DNA of 64,000 nt, from positions 1,162,124 through 1,226,123 of the forward strand of contig JADJLQ010000002.1 in assembly GCA_016709995.1 (NCBI GenBank). The letters run 5' to 3'. Below the pieces are notes generated by a model. The model was not told the DNA's origin. It worked only from the letters and a program-made list of their open reading frames with translations, and ran no database searches. The position numbers were made by a program, and so were the translations under genes. Numbering within the stretch: position 1 is the stretch's first letter; each line of letters opens with the position of its first letter. This DNA is from Saprospiraceae bacterium. GTDB taxonomy: Bacteria > Bacteroidota > Bacteroidia > Chitinophagales > Saprospiraceae. This document shows positions 8,466 through 17,565 of this stretch, one piece after another.

Positions 8466-10301
8466 ATGAGTATGACCAATAACAAAGTATTTAAAAACGC
8501 CTTTTTGGTCGTACGATCTTTTTGCTGGGTGCTGCTTTTTTTTTCATACTCCTTATCTGCCCAGTATAGTCCTGAAAAGAAATATCAGCCGGACTATCTC
8601 AAGTTTGATTCTATCACCAAAGCATACCAGCATGATTACACTCAGCTGGCTAAACCGGGATCTCCCAATGTGGTGGTGATCATGTTGGATGATGTGGGAT
8701 TTAGTACTTCGAGTACTTTTGGTGGTCTTGCCGAGACCCCTGCTTTTGACAAGCTGGCTCGCAACGGATTGAAGTATACTAATTTTCATACGACTGCTAT
8801 CTGTGCTCCGTCGAGGGCAGCTTTGCTCACAGGAAGGAATCATCATTCAGTCCACATGGGACATTTTACGGAGACTGCTTTTGATGCTCCTGGTTATGAT
8901 GGTTATATGCCTTTTGAAAAAGCGACGATGGCAGAGGTACTCCGTGAAAATGGCTATAATACTTTTGCAGTAGGAAAGTGGCATCTGACTCCTGTCAAAG
9001 AAAGATCTGCTGCAGGACCATTTAATAGGTGGCCCACAGGTAGGGGGTTTGATTACTTTTATGGGTTTCACGAGTCTGCGACGGACCAATATTACCCGGT
9101 ATTATGGAGCGGAAATACACGTGCTCCCATCGATACCTCACTGGGGTTTCATCTCAATACTTATTTGGCAGATCAAGCCATTGAATACATAAGGATTCAA
9201 AATAATGCCAGTCCCGACAAACCATTTTTTTTGTTTTACACACCCGGTGCAGTCCATTCACCCATGCAGGTAGATCCCTATTGGATAGACTTATACAAGG
9301 GCCGATTTGATATGGGTTGGGATAGATATAGAGATACCGTGTTGGTTCATCAAAAAAAATTGGGAATAGTACCTGAAGAAGTAATCCTCCCACCCCGATA
9401 TCAAGGGATCAAAGCCTGGGATGATCTGACTCAAAAAGAGCAATGGATCATGGCCAGATCCATGGAGGCTCATGCAGGATTTCTATCAGAAACGGACCAC
9501 GAAATCGGCCGTGTGATCGATTATATTGAACAAATTGGCAAAATGAAAAATACTATTATCATTCTAATTATAGGAGATAATGGGGCCACTAAATATACCG
9601 CCGATTTGCCGGGTCTCCCAGAGGATCAGCTGGACTTGAAAGGAGAAGACAGAATCAATGCAGCCTATGCGCATATCGATGAAATCGGCACCAAATATTT
9701 TACAGGTGATATTCCCCTGGGTTGGACTCAGGCTACCAATGCACCCTTTAAATTATTTAAGTCTGATGCCAATGCAGAAGGAGGTACCCGCAATCCTATG
9801 ATCATCCATGCTCCGGGATATATTCATGATCGCGGAACGATCAGGACTCAGTATACTCACCTGATCGATATATGGCCTACCGTGGCAGAATTGACAGCTG
9901 CTCAAATGCCTAAATCTATCAATGGATACCATCAAGCTCCGCTGGAAGGCACCAGCTTTGTCTATTCTTTCAATAATGAGAATGCAAAAGACAGGCACGC
10001 CATACAATATTTTGAATCAGGCAGTCATCGTGCATTATATCGGGAAGGTTGGAAAGCGTCAGTATATCATATCTACGGTACATCCTATGAGACTGATATA
10101 TGGGAATTGTATGATATGAAGCATGATTTTAATGAAATAACTAATCTCGCAGCTCAATATCCGGGCAAGCTAAAATCACTCATTCGGCTTTTTGAAAAAG
10201 AGGCGAAAAAATATCACGTATATCCTTTACAAGAGTCTTGGTTCCCAATGAACAGAAGTCTGAGGATTAGCGATAGTAGATACCCAGAGAGTAAGCAATG
10301 A
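8466..10301 (+). CDS. Arylsulfatase / sulfatase S1 family, secreted
   Basis: This 611-residue protein has an N-terminal hydrophobic export segment (CWVLLFFSYSLSAQ, about residues 20-33). The metal-binding DD is at 75-76 (VIMLDDVGFS). The sulfatase signature CAPSRAALLTG has Cys113 as the residue oxidised to formylglycine. GKWHLTP, a SETDHEIGRVIDY helix and GDNGATKYT follow in the usual order. Sulfatases of this class hydrolyse sulfate esters in the periplasm and need a separate formylglycine-generating enzyme, which is not in this window. The gene sits 8 bp after the PhyH dioxygenase. The substrate (carbohydrate or other sulfate ester) is not resolved. Confidence 0.92.
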   Translation: MSMTNNKVFKNAFLVVRSFCWVLLFFSYSLSAQYSPEKKYQPDYLKFDSITKAYQHDYTQLAKPGSPNVVVIMLDDVGFSTSSTFGGLAETPAFDKLARNGLKYTNFHTTAICAPSRAALLTGRNHHSVHMGHFTETAFDAPGYDGYMPFEKATMAEVLRENGYNTFAVGKWHLTPVKERSAAGPFNRWPTGRGFDYFYGFHESATDQYYPVLWSGNTRAPIDTSLGFHLNTYLADQAIEYIRIQNNASPDKPFFLFYTPGAVHSPMQVDPYWIDLYKGRFDMGWDRYRDTVLVHQKKLGIVPEEVILPPRYQGIKAWDDLTQKEQWIMARSMEAHAGFLSETDHEIGRVIDYIEQIGKMKNTIIILIIGDNGATKYTADLPGLPEDQLDLKGEDRINAAYAHIDEIGTKYFTGDIPLGWTQATNAPFKLFKSDANAEGGTRNPMIIHAPGYIHDRGTIRTQYTHLIDIWPTVAELTAAQMPKSINGYHQAPLEGTSFVYSFNNENAKDRHAIQYFESGSHRALYREGWKASVYHIYGTSYETDIWELYDMKHDFNEITNLAAQYPGKLKSLIRLFEKEAKKYHVYPLQESWFPMNRSLRISDSRYPESKQ

Positions 10302-10406
10302 ACCTGCACATTTCTTTGGGGATAGACATGTTTTATCCTAGTGTGTTTCTGCGGATACTGTCTTTTTTATCCTATATTGTAAAATTTTAAAATTCAATTT
10401 ATCTGC

Positions 10407-11717
10407 GTGAAAAAATTAGCCTTGCATTGGAAGATTCTTATTGGTATGATGGTTGGGTTAGTCCTTGGTATTCTAGCCACTAATTTGGGATTTGAAAGTT
10501 TTATAAAAAATTGGATAAAGCCTTTTGGTGACATCTTTCTCAATTTGTTAAAACTGATCGCTGTACCCCTGATTATAGGTTCGCTCATCAAAGGAGTCAC
10601 AGATCTCAAAGATATTTCCAGGCTTTCCTCTATGGGACTGAAGACTTTTGGTATTTATCTTGTCACTACCGCAATAGCAGTTTCTGTAGGGTTGTTGGCG
10701 GTAAACCTCAGCAAGCCCGGGCATCTGATCAAAGAAGAAAATCGGGAATCGCTCAGAGCGAGTTATGAGCAAGAAGCTAGAGCCAGAATATCTGATGCAG
10801 AAAAACAAAGAGAATATTCTCCCCTCCAACCTTTGGTTGATATGGTTCCGGACAATGTTTTTGCTGCTACTTCCAGCAACAGCCGCATGCTGCAAGTAAT
10901 CTTTTTTGTGATCTTTTTTGGCATTGGATTGATACTGATTCCTGAAGATAAGTCCAGGCCTGTCATAGCATTTTTTGAAGGGATCAATACCGTCGTCATG
11001 AAAATGGTGGATTTGATCATGCTGGCGGCTCCCTTTGGTGTGATGGCATTATTGGCCAATCTAATTGTAGCCTCTCCTTCCAAAGATATTTTTGTCGCTT
11101 TGCTGGGGTATATGCTGACAGTAGTAGCAGGCTTGGTATTCATGATATTTATTTTTTACCCTTTGGTAGTTAAGTTTTTTACTGGTAAAAGTCCTTTCTT
11201 TTTTCTTAAAAACTTTGCCCCTGCTCAATTGGTTGCCTTCTCCACAAGTTCCAGTGCAGCTACTTTGCCCGTGACCATGGAGCGGGTCAATGAACACCTT
11301 GGAGTACACGAAGATGTATCGAGCTTCGTCTTGCCCATTGGAGCCACGATCAATATGGATGGTACCGCCTTATATCAGGCAGTAGCAGCAGTATTTATTG
11401 CGCAGGCTTATGGTATGGATCTGAGTGTAGGAGCACAGCTGGGTATCATACTTACTGCGACCCTGGCCAGTATAGGCACTGCTGCTGTGCCCGGAGCCGG
11501 CGTGTTGATGCTGATCATCGTCATGTCACAGGCAGGAATACCAGAAGCTGGTGTTGCTTTGATACTCGCAGTAGATAGACCATTAGACATGTTGCGCACA
11601 GTGGCCAATGTGACGAGCGATGCTACCTGTGCTATGATCGTTGCAAAATCAGAAGGCAAATTAGGAGACCCTATTGCAGAAAATTGGAACGATATTTATA
11701 AGCAGCAGGGTAGATAA
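10407..11717 (+). CDS. Dicarboxylate/amino acid:cation symporter (DAACS/GltP family)
   Basis: This is a 436-residue integral membrane protein starting from GTG; the next ATG (10446) would remove most of the first membrane helix, so GTG is preferred. Family marks are the early helix LHWKILIGMMVGLVLG, the serine-rich re-entrant loop AFSTSSSAATLPVTMERV, the NMDGTALYQAVAAVFIAQ helix, and the C-terminal VDRPLDMLRTVANVTSDA with its substrate-binding Asp/Arg/Asn. These proteins import glutamate, aspartate or C4-dicarboxylates with Na+ or H+. An insertion of about 60 residues rich in charged residues (KEENRESLRASYEQEARAR) lies between early helices. It appears to be a single-gene unit. Confidence 0.92.
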   Translation: MKKLALHWKILIGMMVGLVLGILATNLGFESFIKNWIKPFGDIFLNLLKLIAVPLIIGSLIKGVTDLKDISRLSSMGLKTFGIYLVTTAIAVSVGLLAVNLSKPGHLIKEENRESLRASYEQEARARISDAEKQREYSPLQPLVDMVPDNVFAATSSNSRMLQVIFFVIFFGIGLILIPEDKSRPVIAFFEGINTVVMKMVDLIMLAAPFGVMALLANLIVASPSKDIFVALLGYMLTVVAGLVFMIFIFYPLVVKFFTGKSPFFFLKNFAPAQLVAFSTSSSAATLPVTMERVNEHLGVHEDVSSFVLPIGATINMDGTALYQAVAAVFIAQAYGMDLSVGAQLGIILTATLASIGTAAVPGAGVLMLIIVMSQAGIPEAGVALILAVDRPLDMLRTVANVTSDATCAMIVAKSEGKLGDPIAENWNDIYKQQGR

Positions 11718-11782
11718 AACACTACTTTGAATAGCAGCTGCTACTTCAATACCTTGTGTCCAAATTCTAGTTGCCTATATAA

Positions 11783-12250
11783 TCACAATAATCCGGGTTT
11801 TGGTGTATTATTACCTCCATCCAACTTTACTTTCCAACTTCCGTCAGCTTGTTTTTTCCATACCGTAAAATAATTTCCATACATCGTGGTATCGATGGCA
11901 GCATACTTCCAATTGCCCCAGGTATATCCAAGGTCAAACGAAGCAGCGACTTCTGCAGCTAAGGGATACCAGGATATTGCATGGGTGTCATGGCTCTTAT
12001 CAAAAGAGGAATCGTATGATTTTTTGCCCAGGATAGGCAGCTTTCCTTCATTGAATTTTACGATAGAATCATCAGCAAAAAAAAGGATAGCGTGGTTAAA
12101 TCCTTCTTTCTCAGCCAGGGCACTCATCCGGCGATCCAGCGTTAATAGTTCATTTTTTTCGTATTCAATGGATCTTGACTTTTCTTTACAGGCATAGAGT
12201 AAATAAAACAGTATCCCGCAAAACAATATATATCCAAACTTTTTTATCAT
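11783..12250 (-). CDS. SnoaL/DUF4440-like lipoprotein
   Basis: This 155-residue protein begins with a lipoprotein signal (LFYLLYACKEKS, Cys21). The rest is a cone-shaped SnoaL/NTF2-like fold: a helical start (LLTLDRRMSALAEKEGFNHAILFF), then DSIVKFNEGKLPILGK, and a C-terminal beta sheet YTWGNWKY...GNYFTVWKKQADGSWKV. Members bind small ligands or act as simple enzymes; no catalytic set is evident here. It is convergent with the symporter gene. A function cannot be assigned beyond the fold. Confidence 0.75.
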   Translation of the reverse strand: MIKKFGYILFCGILFYLLYACKEKSRSIEYEKNELLTLDRRMSALAEKEGFNHAILFFADDSIVKFNEGKLPILGKKSYDSSFDKSHDTHAISWYPLAAEVAASFDLGYTWGNWKYAAIDTTMYGNYFTVWKKQADGSWKVKLDGGNNTPKPGLL

Positions 12251-12336
12251 TATGAAGAGTTAGATTTTTAATAAAAAGTTAGAAGCCCTACAAATATGGT
12301 CAATAATAAGCATAAACATAAGCAAATGATAGTGCT

Positions 12337-13293
12337 CTACATTTCCTTATGTCTTTCCCAGAAGTTTTGATCCTCGATATCTTCTAAAATAGAAAGATAA
12401 TTTTCATATCGGCTGGAATGAATGGCATTGTTTTCCACGGCTTTTTTTACTGCGCAGCCTGGTTCGTTTCGATGTAGACAGTCGCTATATTTGCAGTCTT
12501 TGGCCAATTCAAAAAATTCTTTAAAATTATGAGCCACATCCATCATCTCCAGGTTATTAAAAGAAAGTGTCTTGATACCTGGTGTATCTATGATCATCCC
12601 TCCTTGCAGTAGTGGGTGCATTTCCGCAAAAGTAGTAGTATGGGTGCCTTTGCCACTGTAATCAGATATTTCCGTGGTGCGCAGGTCGAGACCGGGTTGG
12701 ATGGCATTGATCAGGGTTGATTTGCCGACGCCACTTTGTCCACCGATGAAAGTGATTTTATCTTTAAGCAATGTTCGGAGCGTATCTATGCCGTCACCAT
12801 CCAGTGCTGAAACTTTGATGACCTGGTGACCGATTCCTTCATAGATATTTTTATACTCGTTGAAAATCTCCAGGTCTTCCGCTTCAAACAAGTCAGATTT
12901 ATTGAAAACAATGATGCATGGAATATTGTGAGGCTCTGTCATCAATAAAAACCGATCGATAAACCCTTGTTTGAGATTGGGCTCCACTAAAGTAACTACG
13001 ACGATTGCCTGATCCACATTGGCAGCAAGGAGGTGAAGATGATGTTTTTGCCTGGGTGATTGCCGGGTGATATAGTTTTTCCTGGGCAATATTTTTTTGA
13101 TGACGCCTTTTTTTTCGTGATCAGACTCTCGCTCCAACTCAAAATCTACTTCATCACCTACTGCGACCGGGTTGGTTAGTACTTTGTCATTAAGCCTGAA
13201 TTTTCCAATAATCCTGCATGGATATGTTTCAGTTCCACTCATCACCTGGTACCAATTGCCGGTAGATTTGATGACTAACCCTCTGAGTAACAT
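12337..13293 (-). CDS. rsgA: Ribosome small-subunit-dependent GTPase A
   Basis: This 318-residue protein has the circularly permuted GTPase order diagnostic for RsgA: an N-terminal OB-fold (residues about 1-75), then G4 NKSD (about 130), G1 GQSGVGKST (about 190), G3 DTPG (about 240). A C-terminal zinc motif CKYSDCLHRNEPGC supplies the Cys and His ligands. RsgA is a late 30S assembly factor that checks the decoding centre. Its start is only 3 bp from the stop of the upstream GGGP-synthase-like gene, so the two are cotranscribed. Confidence 0.96.
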   Translation of the reverse strand: MLLRGLVIKSTGNWYQVMSGTETYPCRIIGKFRLNDKVLTNPVAVGDEVDFELERESDHEKKGVIKKILPRKNYITRQSPRQKHHLHLLAANVDQAIVVVTLVEPNLKQGFIDRFLLMTEPHNIPCIIVFNKSDLFEAEDLEIFNEYKNIYEGIGHQVIKVSALDGDGIDTLRTLLKDKITFIGGQSGVGKSTLINAIQPGLDLRTTEISDYSGKGTHTTTFAEMHPLLQGGMIIDTPGIKTLSFNNLEMMDVAHNFKEFFELAKDCKYSDCLHRNEPGCAVKKAVENNAIHSSRYENYLSILEDIEDQNFWERHKEM

Positions 13294-13296
13294 GAT

Positions 13297-14073
13297 TTAT
13301 CCCGTAGTCTTTGCAAAAGAATAGGTATGCACCGCTTCTGCCAATTCGTTGATCAGTCCCGGCTCGTTTTCTATCGCATTGCCTACTACGAGGATATCGG
13401 CTCCTGATTGCAGATTGGACAAAGCTTTTTCCGGAGTGCGTATACCCCCTCCGACGATCAACGGCACACTGACCGCACCGGATACTTTTTCGATCATATC
13501 ATTGCTGACCGGATATCGTGCGCCGCTACCGGCTTCGAGGTAGATTAGTTTAAGGCCTAACATTTCTCCAGCCACTGCGGTGCAGACAGCGATATCATCT
13601 TTGTCAGCGGGTATGGATTTGGTATTGCTGATGTAGGACACCGTAGTATCCACACCACCATTGATCAGCATATATCCTGTCGATATGATCTCGAGCGGAC
13701 TGAGCTTGAGGAAGGGAGCGGATATAACATGATGACCTATCAAGAGATCTGGGTTACGACCAGATATCAGCGATAAAAATAATATGGCGTCAGCTTTATA
13801 ACTTAATTGAAATGAATTGCCCGGAAACAATACGATGGGAATATCACAGGCATCTTTTATGATATCCAGACAATGATCCAACATATTATTGACGATAAGG
13901 CTACCACCGATATAAAAATAATTTACCCCGGCATCAATAGAAGACTTTAAGATTCGATCGAGATTGCCCAGTTTTATTTTGTCCGGATCTATCAGTATGG
14001 CCAATTTCTTCTTCCCCGCTTTTTTACTTTCTAAAAGCTCAGGATAGATCAATTTTTTCGTGTTTTCAGCCAT
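13297..14073 (-). CDS. Geranylgeranylglyceryl/heptaprenylglyceryl phosphate synthase family
   Basis: This 258-residue TIM barrel matches the PcrB/GGGPS family: ILIDPDKI near residue 27 (phosphate and Mg2+ site), FYIGGSLIV, VLFPGN, YLEAGSGA and VGGGIRTPEKA before the C-terminal helix, with NAIE at the end. The enzyme joins a polyprenyl diphosphate to sn-glycerol-1-phosphate. Bacteroidota group II enzymes of this family are known, though their lipid product in the cell is poorly understood. It shares an operon with rsgA (3-bp gap) and with a DUF2007 gene 60 bp upstream. Confidence 0.9.
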   Translation of the reverse strand: MAENTKKLIYPELLESKKAGKKKLAILIDPDKIKLGNLDRILKSSIDAGVNYFYIGGSLIVNNMLDHCLDIIKDACDIPIVLFPGNSFQLSYKADAILFLSLISGRNPDLLIGHHVISAPFLKLSPLEIISTGYMLINGGVDTTVSYISNTKSIPADKDDIAVCTAVAGEMLGLKLIYLEAGSGARYPVSNDMIEKVSGAVSVPLIVGGGIRTPEKALSNLQSGADILVVGNAIENEPGLINELAEAVHTYSFAKTTG

Positions 14074-14133
14074 GGTGAATAAGAAGTCAAAGGTAGGGAA
14101 TATAAAATTGTAAGCCTACCCAGCTTGGCAGGA

Positions 14134-14358
14134 TTAGTTGAGGAACTGACGATCTTGTAAATACCCATTGATAGTCAATAGTTTGCGAGCTTCTTCTTCT
14201 AACTGCTCTGGTATCAATACGCGGGCTTCGCCTAGCAAAACGTAGGCTGAATCTTTTTGATTGAGTAGCTGGGCAGGGATACCATGAGAAACCAGGATTT
14301 CGTATATATGCTCTGCTTCCAGCATAAAAGGAGATGACCATATCTCGATTCGTCTCAT
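14134..14358 (-). CDS. DUF2007-domain small protein
   Basis: This 74-residue protein fits the DUF2007 (putative signal-transducing protein) family: a beta-alpha start IEIWSSPFMLEAEHIYEILVSHGIPA, then VLLGEARVLIPEQLEEEARKLL. It is a ferredoxin-like fold resembling PII signalling proteins. No active site is known. It is the first gene of the probable DUF2007-GGGPS-rsgA operon. Another minus-strand frame over the same bases (14087-14341) has no family features and is judged a shadow. Confidence 0.75.
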   Translation of the reverse strand: MRRIEIWSSPFMLEAEHIYEILVSHGIPAQLLNQKDSAYVLLGEARVLIPEQLEEEARKLLTINGYLQDRQFLN

Positions 14359-14579
14359 TTTTTTATTGCTTGGGTGACAAAAGTTTTAGCTCTCTTGAAG
14401 GTATTGGTTCGAAAAGTTACAATTTTTTTTTGAAAAAGCACATTTTGAGGGTGTAATAATTTAATATCAGCACTGAAATACAGGTTTTTGAATTTAAGAG
14501 ATACTATATTATTATGATTAACATGCCAGGATCGTACTGGATAGTATACTACCTTTACCGTCTCAATCAACCAGTACCC

Positions 14580-15392
14580 ATGGCACTAATCCTTTCGAAA
14601 ATCCTAATTTATCCTATCAAATCGTGTGGAGGCATCTCATTATCCTCTTCAAAAGCTGAGTCCAGAGGTCTTCAATATGATCGAAGATGGATGTTGATTG
14701 ATGTCATAGGTCGTTGTATTACCCAACGCGAATCAAGTGCGATGGCATTGATGCGTATAGAATTACATAAGGATTGTTTGGTGGTATATCACACCGATGA
14801 AGTAGATGATCAGATTTTAGTCCCTTTTTTGAATGCAGAAGAATTGTCTAATAGTCCACGATTAGAGGTCACATTATGGGATGATATTTGTGAGGCAATT
14901 GTATATCCCGATTTTATCAACAAATGGTTTTCAAATAAAATAAATATGGATTGTCGATTGGTTTATATGCCTGACGACAGTATTAGAAAAGTGGACCCCA
15001 GGTATGCCGCGGATGGCGAGATCACTTCATTCAGCGACGGATATCCAATTTTGCTTTTGGGCCAAGCATCCCTGGACGATTTAAATCAAAGAATGGCCGA
15101 TCCCATTCCAATCAATAGATTCCGACCCAATCTTGTTTTTACCGGAGGCGCACCCTACCAGGAAGATGATATCGAATCTTTTACCATCGACAAGGTCCAA
15201 ATGAAGGGTGTAAAATTATGTGCCAGATGTAATATCCCTACCATCAACCAAGATACCGGCATCTCCAAATCTGAACCTACAGCTACTTTGGCCACGTATC
15301 GGTTGGTTGATAAAAAAATTCTTTTTGGTCAGAATGTATTAATCAAAAATCCAGGCACCATCAAAATTGGGGATGAGCTGGTTATCCATTGA
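14580..15392 (+). CDS. MOSC-domain protein (mARC/YcbX-like) with N-terminal beta-barrel domain
   Basis: Starting at ATG 14580 gives 270 residues opening with LSKILIYPIKSCGG, the standard beginning of the MOSC_N barrel; the ATG at 14514 would add 22 unusual residues. The C-terminal MOSC domain contains NRFRPNLVFTGG and the conserved Cys segment KLCARCNIPTINQDTG. MOSC proteins bind the molybdenum cofactor and carry sulfur or reduce N-hydroxylated substrates (mARC/YcbX type). There is no fused ferredoxin domain, unlike YcbX. It is convergent with the ACC-deaminase-like gene, with only 7 bp between. Confidence 0.85.
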   Translation: MALILSKILIYPIKSCGGISLSSSKAESRGLQYDRRWMLIDVIGRCITQRESSAMALMRIELHKDCLVVYHTDEVDDQILVPFLNAEELSNSPRLEVTLWDDICEAIVYPDFINKWFSNKINMDCRLVYMPDDSIRKVDPRYAADGEITSFSDGYPILLLGQASLDDLNQRMADPIPINRFRPNLVFTGGAPYQEDDIESFTIDKVQMKGVKLCARCNIPTINQDTGISKSEPTATLATYRLVDKKILFGQNVLIKNPGTIKIGDELVIH

Positions 15393-15399
15393 CCTCCTG

Positions 15400-16335
15400 T
15401 TAAAGATCGATCATTAAAGGGGCAATCCTGTTTTTCTTCAATGCAAGATAATTATAAGCTACGCTTCCCTGGATACCACCTGTATGCAACCAGATCACCC
15501 GATCTGCTGGCTTAAACCATTTTTCTTTCCCCATTTGATAGAGTCCATATACGAGTTTTGCATTGTAGACCGGATCTAGTGGAATGCCGGTGACTTTTAA
15601 AAAATTATTCATAAATTCAATCAGCTCCTCTGTAGCCCGGGCATATCCTCCGAAATGGTATTGATCACAATAAATAGCCTGACTTGAATCTACACCAGCT
15701 TTCTTTATGATGTCCTTATGAAGACCCTGATGTTTTAAAGCTGGAAAAATCAAAAGTTTGGTATCCAGCTGATACTTTTTAAGGGCTTTGAGCAGCCCAA
15801 CGGCGGTAGTCCCGGTTCCTGCTGCTACTACAAGATAATCCGGATTATGCCCTTGATCAATCATTTCTGTTATCACCATCCCTAATCCATCATAAGCCAG
15901 AGGGTCATCACCACCTTCCGGGATGACTTGAAGATGTCGGTATTGATTTATAATCGACCTGACTAGGATTGAATCAAGTTTAAGACTATACTCTGACCGT
16001 GGCACAAAAAATAACTTCATCCCATTAGCTCTGACGAATCTCAATGTAGGATTTGCGTCATCATCTTCCCCTCGGATGATACCTATACTTTCCAGTCCAT
16101 AGGCAGCCGCAGCGGCTGCAGTGGCATAGATATGATTGCTAAATGCTCCACCGAAAGTGAGGACGCCTTTTATGTTATTTGATTGTACATGATCCAGAAT
16201 GCCCTGGAGTTTCCGGTATTTATTACCTGATACTTGCGGATGGATCAGATCATCCCGCTTCACCATTAATGAAAAGGGAAAATCAAAATCAATCCGCTGC
16301 AAAGCGCTTGGTAATGGTATTGACTGTAACTCCAT
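15400..16335 (-). CDS. 1-aminocyclopropane-1-carboxylate deaminase / D-cysteine desulfhydrase family PLP enzyme
   Basis: The ATG at 16333-16335 gives 311 residues starting MELQSIPLPSALQ; the longer frame to 16377 overlaps the gldD stop. The PLP lysine lies in the substrate-facing motif VSGNKYRKLQGIL, followed by GGAFSNHIYATAAAAAAYG, the PLP phosphate loop VVAAGTGTTAVGLLKAL, and a C-terminal LHTGGIQGS. These are fold-type II PLP enzymes. Family members deaminate ACC, desulfhydrate D-cysteine, or have other D-amino-acid lyase roles; sequence alone does not decide. It follows gldD by 14 bp and likely shares its transcript. Confidence 0.85.
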   Translation of the reverse strand: MELQSIPLPSALQRIDFDFPFSLMVKRDDLIHPQVSGNKYRKLQGILDHVQSNNIKGVLTFGGAFSNHIYATAAAAAAYGLESIGIIRGEDDDANPTLRFVRANGMKLFFVPRSEYSLKLDSILVRSIINQYRHLQVIPEGGDDPLAYDGLGMVITEMIDQGHNPDYLVVAAGTGTTAVGLLKALKKYQLDTKLLIFPALKHQGLHKDIIKKAGVDSSQAIYCDQYHFGGYARATEELIEFMNNFLKVTGIPLDPVYNAKLVYGLYQMGKEKWFKPADRVIWLHTGGIQGSVAYNYLALKKNRIAPLMIDL

Positions 16336-16349
16336 TATGAGACAGGATA

Positions 16350-16967
16350 CTACCTTACGGAAATATCTTTCTTCCATTCAAAGGTCGACTGCATATGCTG
16401 CAGGTCTCTCCTCATAAATTCAAGGACTGGCCTGGTCGAATCAGGATTGACCTGTGCATTAAAATATAAGGCTGCTCTAAAAAAGTGATGGAGGCTGTCA
16501 GTCAGGTAAAATTGATAAGGGGTAGCGACGGGACCGTCCAATTCGAAAGCCATACCATACACCTGATTTGCTGCGTTTGTAATCTTTCGCTCTTCCCGGT
16601 ATTCGGCTTTGATATCATGTTTGGCAACTAGTTTGAAGGCGTCGTCAATATACTGGTCAAAACCTTTTTGAGCATTGATCTTACCATAACTGCAATACAC
16701 AGCGGCATTGAGTGCAGGCACGGAGATAGTAAACCAACAGGGGTCAGACGGCTTTTCATCAAAAAATGACTGCTCCTGTTTGATTTCGCCATAAGTGGGA
16801 AATTCAAATTGAAGAGGACAATAGTTTTCTGATACCAATCTGTTTTCGCCTTTAGGAAAATCAAGTCGGGGATAAGCATGCGGTTTTGGTATAAGCACCT
16901 CTCTTTTGCAACCGAATGTCCAACCAAGAACAATAATAGATAGGAGGATAATTTTTGAGTTTCTCAA
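16350..16967 (-). CDS. gldD: Gliding motility lipoprotein GldD
   Basis: This 205-residue lipoprotein has a signal ending in WTFGCKRE (Cys20). The mature protein shows the GldD pattern: PKPHAYPRLDFPKGE, CPLQFEFPTYG, a central CWFTISVPALNAAVYCSY, and the C-terminal FYLTDSLHHFFRAALYFNAQ with PDSTRPVLEFMRRDLQHM. GldD is needed for gliding and type IX secretion function in Bacteroidota, located in the cell envelope. It lies directly after an ssb gene, which is the common gldD neighbourhood. The gldE gene usually present between ssb and gldD is absent here. Confidence 0.9.
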   Translation of the reverse strand: MRNSKIILLSIIVLGWTFGCKREVLIPKPHAYPRLDFPKGENRLVSENYCPLQFEFPTYGEIKQEQSFFDEKPSDPCWFTISVPALNAAVYCSYGKINAQKGFDQYIDDAFKLVAKHDIKAEYREERKITNAANQVYGMAFELDGPVATPYQFYLTDSLHHFFRAALYFNAQVNPDSTRPVLEFMRRDLQHMQSTFEWKKDISVR

Positions 16968-16991
16968 TGGTTCAATGATTGGTTGGAAATA

Positions 16992-17453
16992 TTAGAAAGG
17001 CAAATCATCGTTGTCACTTGCGGGAGCATCTTTAGAACTTTGTTGATAACTATCTCCTTCAGCTCTGTGAGCGGGTGCAGATTCAGAGGAAGGGAAATTC
17101 TCTCCAAAGCCTCTGTTTGGGCCGCCTTCTCTTTTTTCAAGGGATCTAAGCACATTGGCTACTATTTCTGTGGAATACCTATCCTGGCCATCCTTATCTT
17201 GCCATTTTCTATGGGTGAGCTTGCCTTCAATGTATACCATACTCCCTTTGTGAAGATCCTTGACTGCTCTTTCAGCCAGATGCCTCCATGCTACGATATC
17301 GTGCCATTCTGTTTCAGTTTTCCATTCGCCATTTTTATCTCTATAATTTTCATTGGTAGCTAAAGAAAATTTTGCGACAGAAGAACCGCCTTCAAAATGT
17401 TTGATTTCAGGATCTCGACCAAGATTTCCTATGAGGGTTACTTTATTGATCAT
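16992..17453 (-). CDS. ssb: Single-stranded DNA-binding protein (canonical copy)
   Basis: This 153-residue protein has an OB-fold starting MINKVTLIGNLGRDPEIKHF, with the hallmark ETEWHDIVAWRHLAE and GSMVYIEGKLTHRKW segments. A Gly/Pro/Ser-rich linker leads to the acidic tip DNDDLPF, the protein-interaction tail of bacterial SSB. It is therefore the housekeeping SSB for replication and repair. Of the three ssb genes here, only this one keeps the tail. It precedes gldD by 24 bp on the same strand. Confidence 0.95.
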   Translation of the reverse strand: MINKVTLIGNLGRDPEIKHFEGGSSVAKFSLATNENYRDKNGEWKTETEWHDIVAWRHLAERAVKDLHKGSMVYIEGKLTHRKWQDKDGQDRYSTEIVANVLRSLEKREGGPNRGFGENFPSSESAPAHRAEGDSYQQSSKDAPASDNDDLPF

Positions 17454-17565
17454 GCTGTTATAAATTTTATTGATTGTGTTATTAAATGTTTGTCAAAGGT
17501 AAGGACTTCGCAGCAGTTTTCTCCTGTTGTTGCGAGGTCCTTACCGGCAGACACTGCGCCTGGTC

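Noticed and set aside
11718..11760. AGCAGCTGCT palindrome after the symporter gene as a terminator
   Set aside because: The repeat leaves no loop and is not followed by a T tract.
12337..14073. Functional link between rsgA and the GGGP-synthase-like gene
   Set aside because: The genes are adjacent, but ribosome assembly and lipid synthesis have no evident biochemical link here, so only cotranscription is claimed.
14087..14341. An 84-codon minus-strand frame overlapping the DUF2007 gene
   Set aside because: It is a shifted reading of the same bases and shows no conserved pattern; the 14134-14358 frame matches DUF2007.
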